A stretch of 64,000 bases of DNA from Paguma larvata (lineage: Eukaryota > Chordata > Mammalia > Carnivora > Viverridae). This document shows, piece after piece, positions 54,756-64,000 of this stretch (position 1 is its first letter; every line of letters begins with the position of its first letter). The notes beneath the pieces are model-generated. The model worked only from the letters and a program-made list of their open reading frames with translations, had not been told where the DNA came from and did no database searches. The stretch lies in the NCBI GenBank assembly GCA_030068075.1, contig CM057824.1, positions 130,004,414-130,068,413 on the forward strand, given 5' to 3'. A program made the position numbers and the translations under genes.

Positions 54756-55955
54756 CAGACGTATTTTGTGGGGGAAAAGCTAATTAAAAAATATATTTGA
54801 AAAAAAAAAAAACTCATTTGAGAAAGTATTTTTTGAAAACAGTTTTGAGAATCCTGATAGAGAGGGAGGAAGAGAGGCGTGCTGCATTTCAGAGTTTGAA
54901 CCGCCTGATTAGAGTAGTTAATTACATTATGAAAGCTAGGCCTTTTCAACTAGAAATGATTTCGGGAAGAATTTTATCAACTTGACATTCACAAAAGGTA
55001 TTTTTGATCATATATGACAAAATTTGCTAAATATTCTAGTTTCTCGTGTCTCTATAAAAGCAAAAAATGAAATATTAACCATCACTCAGTAAGTGTGTTT
55101 CTATGGAGACTAACATAAATAATGTATATAAACTGCTTTCTAATAATACAGCTTAGTGGAGAACTAGAACTTTGAAGGCTTAAGAAAAAAAAATGCGTTA
55201 AGATCCTAAATGTGTCAAACAAGCTTCAGGAAACAAAAGGTTACAACTAATTAATAGCTAAATTCTTTCCAAGAGGTTGACATGTCAGTATTCTATCTTG
55301 GGGAGTAAAAGGTACCTCATGTGTTTTGTAGAAGATACACGTAGGTAGTATTATTGATACACTGTTCCGAAAATATAGGACTTTGACTTGACCTCTCCTT
55401 CAGACAGATGGCTAGTTCATTTTTACAGGGACGTAGGACACCGGAGTGCCTGTAGTTAGACAACATATATTATTTTTTTCCCTCAAAAAAGAGTTTTAGT
55501 TTTAGTTAAGTACTTTGACATGTGCAGTTTGCGATCCAAAGTTCAGCCCCATAAACCTTAGAACAGACCATCTGGAACTAAAAATATTTAAGAACAGGTG
55601 TTATAAATTGGCCATTATGTCCATACGGGAGCAAGATGGTAGTAGAAAATCTGCTTTCAAGTAGAAGTACATCTTGATGGATATTTCAGAATAAATTATC
55701 TGCAAAATGTACTCTTAAGGGTCTAAATGAGTTTGTCAGGTTACGTGACTTAAGAGCATCCACTTACGTTTGGCAAATGTCAGATTAATTTTTCATTTCA
55801 AATATTTTTTGCTTGACTGATCTTTCTATAATACATACTTAACAGCAGGGTTTTTTTAAAGGTCTTCTTTATAAAATAAAAATATCTTTATCAGGAAATA
55901 ATGCATATGTCTTCTCACTATTGTGATAGGTTTATATCTAACGATCTTTTTTAAC
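54756..55955. other. Unassigned stretch
   Basis: About 1.2 kb with no SINE or named repeat. Frames are short. Confidence 0.45.
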
Positions 55956-55972
55956 AAATATCTTTATTTTAT

Positions 55973-56185
55973 TTTTTAAGTCTATTTATTTAATTATTTA
56001 TTTAGAGAGAGATCACAAGCAGGGGAGGAACAGAGAGAGAGGGAGAGAGAGAGAGAATCCCAAGCAGGTTCCGCACTGTTAATGCAGAGCCTGATGTGGG
56101 CTTTGAAATCACAAACCATGAGATCATGACCTGAGCCAAAATCAAGAGTTGGACACTTAACCAACTGAGCCACCTAAGCACCCTG
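55973..56185 (-). mobile_element. Feline SINE
   Basis: A full-length minus-strand copy ending 'gagccacctaagcaccctg'. The target duplication is aaatatctttattttat (55956-55972) and aaatatcttaattttat (56186-56202), 17 bp with one mismatch. Confidence 0.95.
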
Positions 56186-56224
56186 AAATATCTTAATTTT
56201 ATACACATTCTTTCCCTTCATTCT

Positions 56225-56350
56225 CCAAGAAAAAAAATATATTATATATATATAATAAAAATATATCATATATTATATGATGCATATAATATATATATTT
56301 ATATTAATTGTATATATATAATCCTTTCTCCAAGAAAAAATATATATACA
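56225..56350. repeat. (TA)n-rich tract
   Basis: A degenerate TATA array in which 'ctttctccaagaaaaaatat'-like text occurs twice (about 56219-56242 and 56325-56344), so the array may include a local duplication. Confidence 0.85.
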
Positions 56351-56899
56351 TCTATAATCCTTTCATTTAGAAATTCTTTTCATTTGAATGTAAGAGGGGA
56401 GGGGTCTTTGATTGTCACGATTGTTTTATCATCCCCACAATATCATCATCCACATTACATGCAAAAAGCCAGGCTATAGTATATATAGTTGTAGCTCATA
56501 GCAAGTGAATGCAGAAATGAGAAGGGCTAATTTCCCATTAAGAAAATTATCATATACCACTACAAAGAAAGAACCATGCTAGGAGTTAGGTTTAGAGCTT
56601 ATAAAGAAAAATAAAATTTAATCCTTATCTATAAAGAGTGTGAAGTCGGATATTGAAAGGAGAAAACAAATCCCTAAATTAGAAGTAAAAATGAAAACAT
56701 TTGCAGTTGAAGAATACACAGATTGCCATTGGAAACAGAGGTTTCTGTAAAGATAGATTTCCTAAGCTGGAATATTCTGTGCCATTTTTTTCCCTCCCCT
56801 TCACTTTTCAGATTCAAGTTATTAACAGGTTTGTCCATCCTGTGAATGTCTCCAGTTCCTTGGACCTTTCTCTATTTCCTTGCCTTTCCTTCCTTAAGG
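56351..56899. other. Unassigned stretch
   Basis: No gene or named repeat. The 107-codon plus frame starting at 56701 runs into the MIR relic downstream and is not a gene. Confidence 0.45.
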
Positions 56900-57035
56900 A
56901 TGTGGATTGTGTAACATTTAAGAGCATGAGTACCAGAGCTCAAATCATACCACTCTCACTTAACAGATATTTTGTTTGGGAAAAGTCATTTAAACTCTCC
57001 GTATTTGGGTGTGGTCATTCATAAAGGTGAAAAAG
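56900..57035 (+). mobile_element. MIR SINE relic
   Basis: 'taagagcatgagtaccagag', 'ctcaaatcataccactctca', 'gggaaaagtcatttaaactc' and 'tccgtatttgggtgtggtca' follow the MIR plus-strand order ('agagcatgggctctggagtc', 'gttcaaatcctggctctgcc', 'ttgggcaagttacttaacct'). Confidence 0.7.
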
Positions 57036-57179
57036 AATGGCAACTCAAAGAGTTAAGTCTAAAGGAGGCGCATCATTTAAGTATCCACTAAAATAACAAT
57101 GAGTATTATTATTTTGTATTATTGCTGCGGCTTTTTGTTTGTTTCATGCTCTCAGATTCCACTCCCATTTATCCTTCAC

Positions 57180-57700
57180 CCATCAACGGGACTCGTTTTG
57201 GTAAAAGGTAAATGTGATCATTCCAGTTATCTACCTACAGCTTTTCAGGAAATCCCATTTGCTTTCAAGATGAAATCGTGGTGTTTTCTGGAAGCATGCG
57301 AGGTCTCTCATCCTGAGCACCTTGTTTACATACCTAGTTTCATACCTTTCCACTCGTGCGCCCTCCCCCAGCCAGCGCCCCTTCTCCCAACCTACCCCGT
57401 CCACTCCCACTACTCCAGGTTCTAGGAAGAATGAACCAACCACTTACATTCAAGTCTTTAAATTGGCAATGTGCCGTTTCTCCTCTAAGCTTTGTACCTG
57501 CTGAATTCCCATTGCTCTATTCAGTCTGTCTCCACTCACCTCCCTCCCTTCACCTGACAGACTTAGTGTTAGCTCCTCTGGTAAGCCATCCAATTGTACC
57601 CGCTCACTGCATTGTTTCCTTCTCTGTGTGTGCTTCCTGTGTGAAGCCTGGACTACCCCAAATCATAGTACAAAACCATGTGTAGTGGGATTTCCAATTT
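57180..57700 (+). mobile_element. L2 LINE fragment
   Basis: 'tttgctttcaagatgaaatc', 'gcatgcgaggtctctcatcc', 'ttagctcctctggtaagcca' and 'gtgtgaagcctggactaccc' match the L2 3' region layout. The C-rich middle yields open frames on both strands (57099-57685), which are not genes. Confidence 0.6.
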
Positions 57701-57764
57701 CCTTGTCAATTCACTGTTATTTAAAGTCAGGGCCAGAATTATTTAATTATTTTATATTAGGTTA

Positions 57765-57922
57765 TTATACATACATATATGTATGGCAAATATATGTATA
57801 TATACATGTGTATATATATATGTATATATATATGTCTTTATATATACCTATCTATGTATATGTATACACACATACATTCACGTACATATATATACACACC
57901 TATGTGTATATATATATACATT
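57765..57922. repeat. (TATG)n/(TACA)n compound tract
   Basis: A long TATA/TGTATA/CACACATA array. Both strands produce Tyr/Ile/Val-rich frames that are repeat artefacts. It is prone to hairpins because TATG and CATA units alternate. Confidence 0.9.
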
Positions 57923-58394
57923 CTTAATATTCGTTTATATTTAGTGTGAAGAAGTGGTGTTTCCTTGAGTCCTGAAAAAAGTGTTCCTGGTTTTTTTTTT
58001 AAAGCAAAACTAAAAAGGGGGAGAAGAGTAGTCAGAAGTTTAAGTCTGTGCACATTTATGAATTACAAAAACAAAAAACAAAAAACAAGAGTGTTACATA
58101 TATATTCAAAAACCACAGTATACACGGTATATAGGCATATATTACCATTTTTTTGTTCTCCTTTTATAGAGTCAAGCAGTGCTATTGAAATCCGGAAATA
58201 TATGTATTAAAATTTATGACTGTTGAGAAGGAACATGGTGCACTGAGAAAACAGTCTACGATGTAAATGTACTCTAGTGGATTAGGATTCTCTACATCCT
58301 CGAGCTGCTTGGCTTATCTGATTAGTGGTTTCCTCAGTCACATTTTGGGGAAGTGGCTTTTAAAGTACCTTTTGGCTTTCAAAGCCCTAAAATT
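57923..58394. other. AT-rich stretch with nothing recognised
   Basis: It includes a duplicated 'acaaaaaacaaaaaacaa' run at about 58070-58088. No gene was seen. Confidence 0.5.
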
Positions 58395-58805
58395 ACTTAT
58401 GGGTTCAAGTGTATCTCCCTAAAGTTTATATGTTGAAGCCCTAATCTCCGATATATCAGAATGTGACTGTATTTGCGGATACGGTCTCTCAAGTAGTGAT
58501 TAAGTTAGAACAAGGCCTTTAGGGTAGGCCCATAATCCAATTTGATTGGTCTTCTTCTAACAAAAGGGAATTTGGGCATATCAACAGTTACCAGGGATGT
58601 GCACACACAGAAGAAAGACCGTGTGAGGACACAGCAAGAAGATGTCACCTGCAAATCAAGGAGAGAGGCCTCGAAAGAAACCAAATGTGCTGAACCCTGG
58701 ATCTTGGACTTGAAGTCTCTAGAACTGTGTGAGGAAAATTAACTTCTGTTGTTTTAGCCACCCAGTTTCCAGTATTTTGTTTTGACAGTTCCAGCAAACT
58801 GATAC
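58395..58805 (+). mobile_element. MST/MLT1-type MaLR LTR
   Basis: 'tatatgttgaagccctaatc', 'gaatgtgactgtatttgcgg', 'gcccataatccaatttgatt', 'ccgtgtgaggacacagcaag', 'gcaaatcaaggagagaggcc', 'tctagaactgtgtgaggaaa' and 'ttctgttgttttagccaccc' follow the MaLR LTR order on the plus strand. It is nearly full length and ends 'gcaaactgata'. Confidence 0.9.
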
Positions 58806-58834
58806 CCTGGGTAAAGTAATTGATGTTAAGACTC

Positions 58835-59395
58835 AGAGTCAGAGGAGACAGAATAATGTCTCCCGCAACGATGTCCACACCCTAAGCAGTGGAACCTGGG
58901 AATATGTTGCCTCACGTGGCAAAAGAGACTTTGTAGGTGTGATTAAGGGGAGGGCTCTCGAGATCCTGGTTGACCTAATTAACCTAATTATACGAGCCTT
59001 TAAAAGTAAAGAATCTTTTCTGGCTTAGAGAGATGAGAGGAAAAAGAAGAGGCACTCCGCCGATCCTTACATTGGCATTGGAGATGGAGAAAGAGAGCCA
59101 TGAGTCGAGGAACAAAGGCAGCCTGTAGAAACTGGGAGCAATGCTCAGCTGAGAGCCGGCAAGAAAAAGTTGATCTCAGACCTACAACCTGCAAGAAACC
59201 GAATTGTTTTCAACCATCCAAATAAGGAGAAAATGAATTCTCCCCTAGAGCCTCCAGAAAGAAATGCAGCCCTGACCACAGGATTTAGTCCAGGGAGACC
59301 TGTCAGACTCCTGACCTACAGAACTGTACAGCAACACATTCGTATTGTCTAAAGCTACTGTTTATGATAAATTTGTTACAGCAACCATGGAAAAG
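58835..59395 (+). mobile_element. Second LTR-type repeat, different family
   Basis: 'gacagaataatgtctcccgc', 'gatgtccacaccctaagcag', 'ggaacctgggaatatgttgc', 'ctcacgtggcaaaagagact', 'gccatgagtcgaggaacaaa', 'ctcccctagagcctccagaa' and 'aatttgttacagcaaccatg' form a familiar MaLR-like LTR in the same orientation as the preceding one, from another subfamily. It contains an extra segment (about 59130-59230) relative to the form I remember. Confidence 0.75.
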
Positions 59396-60029
59396 CAATA
59401 AAATGTTCCGTTTCATCCAAAATCTTCACAACAGGGCTTCGGTGTGTTTGTTGTGTGGGCATGCCTTGAAAGCTGCAGGCTTCCTTTAGTTTTTCCTTTT
59501 TCAAGAATAAAACTCAACTGGCATCTTTTACCAGCTACCTCATGTACCTGTCACACAGTCTTTCATCCACGGATAGGCTATAATTCACCATTATCTTGTT
59601 GACATGGCTATGATTCATTTCACACATCATTGTTCATTAAAATAATATGGACCCGTGCCTTAGTTCCATCCCACTTCAAAGTCCAACTGCTACCAAATTT
59701 ATGGTCAATTAATTTTAGGGGATGAAGAACAGTCGAAAACTATACATGTTTTTCACCTTTGTAATTCTTTTATGAAATTTAGAAACTGTAAACCAATTAC
59801 CATATTTTGAAAACTACTTCCTAAAATTTACTTACAGCAGCTATTTAGTCTTATGTGAAAATGGTAGGGCATTTAATTATTTTTAAACATTAAAAATTTT
59901 TGTCTTTCAACTTACTTCAAAATTGTAATTACTTTACTTTCTTGAATGTTAAATACAAAGTGCCTGTATTCCACGTTGACCTAATTTCTTCCTGCATTCC
60001 ATAATTTTCCAAATAGATTTTCTATTTAA
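59396..60029. other. AT-rich stretch with nothing recognised
   Basis: No gene or named repeat. Confidence 0.5.
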
Positions 60030-60240
60030 ATTTTTAATGTTTATTTATTTTCAAGAGAGAGACAGAGACAGAGCATGAGCAGCGGCGGGACAGGGAGAGA
60101 TGCAGACACAGAACTCTAAGTGGACTCCAAGCTCCGGGCTCTCAACACAGAGCCAGACACGGAACTAGAACTCACAAACCGTGAGATTGTGACTTGAGCC
60201 AGAGTTAGGGCCCTTAACCTACTGAGCCACCCAGGAGTCC
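60030..60240 (-). mobile_element. Feline SINE
   Basis: A full-length minus-strand copy from 'tttttaatgtttatttattt' to 'gagccacccaggagtcccc'. The flanks share 'aatagattttctat' / 'agatatattttctat'. Confidence 0.94.
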
Positions 60241-61679
60241 CCAGATATATTTTCTATAATCAAGAGGAAAAATTTCCTGAATATCATGTAAAAAATGTTG
60301 CTGTTACTTATAAAATCTCTGTGTTGCTTATCTACTTATCCAGAAATACTGCTCACGCTTTTAGTTGATGAAAGAAGAAATAATATTTACATGGTTTTGA
60401 TCAGTTTGGTGACACCCTTTTTGTTTAAGCTAAAGAAGAACAAGAGTGTTATTCTTCCACACTAAGCGGTGGAGCCACTATGCACACAGCCCAGGTTCTG
60501 ATGCTGTTAAATTCTGCATTTGAAATGCAGCACTCACTAACTGTTTAACAGTGTTCTCTGGGGGAATTTTAACTACCTCGACAGCTGGTGGTGACAAATA
60601 TAGCTAAAAATAGACCAAAAAGATTTCCTGGTTGCTGAGAGGTCAATTATATTGTCTAAACCAGAGAATTCAACAAGCAGGAGTTATTCTAAATGTATGT
60701 TTCAAAACCATGCAAGAATTGCTTGAAAGTGGGAAAGAATCAAAGAAATGAGATCATAGGTACAAAGGACTTTAAATTCCATGGGTTTATGAAGGACTAT
60801 AAAGCCATGGATTACATTGAAGGAAATGCCTTTGGGGGAATAAAAAAAATAGGCAAAGGAGACTAGGGAGGAAGTATTCACTATAGCTTGAATAAAAGGT
60901 GCAATATCACAAGATATCAGCATATCAAAAAGAGTAGGAAGAATTTTCATTTAAAAGTAAAAACACAAAGTTGAAATGAATAGCAGAAATTTGCAACTAA
61001 ATGGAAAAGTGCCTCAGAATGAACTATTAAGTCCTAGCAGGTGTCCGTCTGTCCTCAGGAAGTTTCAACTTCTGAAGTACACAAAGGTTTTTGAAGACAA
61101 ACAGGGTTTTAACTCAGCACTTCACCCCCGCTCCTAATCCCTTAAAATATAAAATGTCTAACAAAAATGAGGTGTTTACTGCTATCTTGCTTTTTCTGTT
61201 TTTCACTTTTTGGAGAGAAGCACAATGTTGATCTGTAGAGATCTCAGTGGCTTTTGAGATATAAAATATTACCTAAGTATCTGTCAAGGTGAAAGATATA
61301 ATGGACGTGGGCATGTGAGATCACTTTATTTCGGTGGAATAATAGACTCGTGTGTATATTTATTTACATGTGCATGCATGTGTGTTGTGGTGCTGGAGGG
61401 AACAAAATCCTGCAAGCACCCTCAGTGTCAGATTTGAGTCACTATTAAATACACAACTACTCCGATCTGAATCATTTGGTGTAAAGCTGTACGAACTAGC
61501 ACTTATTTCGACTCTGTGGAGCATGCATAAAATTTCTTCCCCCAACACTTTTCTACAAGTCATCAGCTACTCCAACAATTTTGACTAAAACATCAATTCA
61601 TGTCATGGAAGAATATATCTTATTCTACTTTTTTATTTAAATCACATCTCTTAATTTGTAGAAATACTGTATTTTGGAC
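60241..61679. other. Unassigned stretch
   Basis: A possible MIR trace lies at 60470-60600 ('cagcccaggttctgatgctg'), too weak to call. The 82-, 78- and 67-codon frames here have no domains. Confidence 0.4.
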
Positions 61680-61885
61680 CCTGGAGCCCCACTGCCCAGA
61701 ACGGAATAGCACTTGTACTCTTTCTTTGGGCCATTTCTCTGGCAATCACTTAGCCTCCCTTTCTTTAGTTTTCTCCTGTGTGTAAGGGAGCCGTTTGGAG
61801 ATTAAATGAGTTGATCTGAAAAGTGAGGGGAGCAGTACAGTATGTAAGAATTAGCACTTATTATTAGCTCATAAATTAGTCCAGT
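61680..61885 (+). mobile_element. MIR SINE relic
   Basis: 'cacttagcctccctttcttt', 'agttttctcctgtgtgtaag', 'ttggagattaaatgagttga' and 'gtaagaattagcacttatta' match MIR core and 3' end on the plus strand ('cttaacctctctgtgcctca', 'gaggattaaatgagtta'). Confidence 0.7.
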
Positions 61886-62477
61886 CAATCACTATAAATG
61901 ACTAATATCAGATTACTATTCTTTTAATGTGGGAGAGGAAGTTACGGATCAGCAAACGATAGGCCCACTAGTATGGCCTATCCCAGTAGTTCCATAAGGT
62001 AAAGAATTCACAAAGAAACACTTGAAACTGACACCTGTTTGTAGGTTAGGTACCACCAACTTTATTTCTAATGTGTGTTCTGTGAGATAATCCAGGCAGT
62101 ATAATACTATCAGTGGCTCCATAATATCCCAAGATAGTCCCCAAAGTGTTGGTCAGAACTGAAATCATGATAGATTTCCCTGGACAGCAATTGATATGAA
62201 CATCAGTTTGAATAATAAATATACAATCCTACTTCTATTGAGGCTTTATTTGATTGCAAAAAGAAACTTAATTCTTGCTATTTCAAATAATAGGTAATAG
62301 AATTTGGCCAAGGATACATTTGGGACAATAATGGAGGCAGACAATTATAGGGAAATCAAAAAGAGAAATCATAGGAAAGCAAAGTCTCAGGGAGATTAGA
62401 AATAGATGTTCTGCGTCTCAAGTAGTTCTAAGGATCTCAGAAACAATCTTTCATGCACATTCATAAAGACTCAAAAC
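61886..62477. other. Unassigned stretch
   Basis: No gene or named repeat. Confidence 0.45.
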
Positions 62478-62488
62478 GCTGTATTCAG

Positions 62489-62691
62489 GGGCACCCAGGT
62501 GGCTTAGTCAGATGATGATCCAAGTCTTGATTTCAGCTCAGGTCGTGATCTCACAGTTGGTGAGTTGGAGCCCCATGTTGGGCTGTGCACTGACAGTGCA
62601 CAGAGCCTGCTTGGAATTCTGTCTCCCTCTCTCTCTGCCACTCCCTCCCTCTCTCTCAAAAATAAATAAATAAACTTAAAAAAAAAAAAAA
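62489..62691 (+). mobile_element. Feline SINE
   Basis: A plus copy starting 'gggcacccaggtggcttagt' and ending in (AAAT)n and an A-run. The target duplication is gctgtattcag (62478-62488) and gccatactcag (62692-62702), with two mismatches. Confidence 0.94.
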
Positions 62692-62839
62692 GCCATACTC
62701 AGCCACTCTCGCTCTAGTCTTCTTTTGAACTCAAATTGTTGTCCCCCTCTTAACTAGATGTCAGAGTTGAAAGAATCTGACTTAAATAATAACTATCAAC
62801 TCTGAATACACACGCCGCAGTAGAGAGTATTGTACTACC

Positions 62840-63235
62840 TGGATTGTCTTTCTACAAGCTTTGTCAAATGAGATAAGAAATGTGGTAAGAACTTGGGCAC
62901 CCAAGACTGACCCCTCCACAAGACTGTGAGCAGAACAGATTCTTTTTTTTTTAAATAATTGTGCATGATAAATATGATTTTGTTATTTTTAAGACTATTA
63001 GCCTTTTCTGAACTGTACACACAGAAAATATTACCCATCACCAGTTTTAGATATAATTCTAGAACTACTGGCAAGATCAAATCCTAATAAAACATATATT
63101 TTACTAACCACAAATTGTTACCTTGTGACCTTTTGTGGACATCCTCTCCCATCATCTTCAGCTCCTGACAACCACTGATGTGCTATGCCTACAGTTTTGC
63201 CTTCTCTAGAATTTAATGTTTATTACATCTTGTCA
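62840..63235 (-). mobile_element. Old L1 3' UTR-type fragment
   Basis: The clearest part is 'aaaatattacccatcaccag' and 'cagctcctgacaaccactga', 'gcctacagttttgccttctc' and 'tagaatttaatgtttattac'. This matches the reverse complement of an L1M 3' region ('cagcccctggcaaccactga', 'tagttttgccttttctagaa'). The 5' boundary is uncertain. Confidence 0.55.
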
Positions 63236-64000
63236 GGGAAAAGAAAATTATCACCTTTATATGTTTATTTTAGTTATGTGACTCTTCCAAAGACTTATAT
63301 TCAATGGAAATGTTACATATATCCTATAGATATCAGTATATTTACTAAAAACTGTTTGAGAAGTTAAAAATTATGAAACTCACATTAGAATAGGGAAATA
63401 AGGTTGTATTTTTGGATGCGAATATTACTAATGTTAGAAATGTGTTATTATTGTCCAAGAAAAAAATATTTTCAGATTTATGCTTTTCTCCAAATGAGAT
63501 ATTGAATAAGATCTCAAATAGTTGGATTATATGTTATATTCCCCATGAACTCTCTAAACATCTTGTTACTGTGTTGGAACTAGAATATGCAACAAACTCT
63601 TCATTTGGTGCCATAGTATTTTGTCTCAGAATATTGGGGCAACATAAAGGGAAATGCTTCTATAGTCTGATTTTAACTCTCAGCGAAATGTCTGATAACA
63701 TGGCAGTGACAGAAATATGAAGTGAAAGTGTGGAGTAATGAATGAAAGTCAATTCCTAGCACTTTTTATGGTGAAGCAGGAGAGCTTCACACTAGAAACT
63801 TAACAGTAGATTCAAGCAAACAGATAAAAAAGGCAGAAATAGAGTTTTGAAACCATTTTCTAAATAGAGTGTATCTTAAAAAATAAACTCTTATTTTGCA
63901 TTAGATGAGCAAGTATAATAAAAAAGAAATTTATGAAAAAATATTTGATGTGATTAATAGAATGTTCACAAGTCTAAGATCTCAAAATTAAACATAGTAA
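63236..64000. other. AT-rich end of the window
   Basis: A 102-codon plus frame (63412-63720) is the longest here. It has no recognisable domain, and its codon content simply mirrors the AT-rich background. Confidence 0.45.

Noticed and set aside
57628..57927. 99-codon plus frame rich in Tyr, Ile and Val, resembling a membrane protein
   Set aside because: The composition comes from the TATG/TACA array at 57765-57922. The opposite strand is open for the same reason.

Overview
This window looks like intergenic or intronic DNA from a carnivoran nuclear genome, most probably a cat (Felidae). The main evidence is about 35 copies of one tRNA-derived SINE. Its head reads 'gggtgcctgggtggctcag', its B-box core is 'ggttcgagccc', and its tail is (CT)n followed by AAAATAAATAAA. 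That is the feline CAN-SINE (SINEC_Fc type), and the canine form has a different head. The base composition is AT-rich and CpG-poor. Ancient mammal-wide repeats (MIR, L2, MaLR LTRs, old L1) lie under the young SINEs.

I find no convincing protein-coding gene, tRNA, rRNA, snRNA, CRISPR array or prokaryotic-type operon. The longest open frame (160 codons, minus strand, 39202-39684) is mostly a translated GGAA microsatellite. The other long frames lie in SINEs, LTRs or random AT-rich sequence. The only place with exon-like properties is 23521-23668: a strong acceptor, a strong donor, an open frame and locally raised CpG. It is speculative.

Layout. 0-9.6 kb: an LTR-like stretch, a SINE, a (TG)n tract, an old LTR split by a SINE, L2 pieces, a long unassigned stretch and an MLT1-like LTR. 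9.6-10.7 kb: an old L1 3' end holding a plus SINE that itself holds a minus SINE. 12-26 kb: many SINEs, two MaLR LTRs, a hAT-like DNA transposon, L1 and L2 fragments, and the possible exon. 27.7-33 kb: old dispersed repeats and two LTR-type blocks, with no SINE between 29.1 and 35.4 kb. 37.3-43.5 kb: one long decayed L1 on the plus strand (recognisable ORF2 peptides), cut by four SINEs and a SINE-tail microsatellite, with a fifth SINE at its 3' end. 44.6-47.7 kb: a cluster of LTR sequences headed by a CpG-retaining solo LTR with a readable U3-R-U5 layout. 48-64 kb: scattered SINEs, L2, MIR, an MLT2-like LTR, two different LTRs side by side at 58.4-59.4 kb, and quiet AT-rich DNA.

The window is best read as a record of insertions. 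Old MIR, L2, L1 and MaLR elements came first, then ERV LTRs, then successive SINE waves whose target-site duplications are often still intact. I looked for an undescribed system and did not find one. Family names were assigned from memory of consensus sequences, not by a search.
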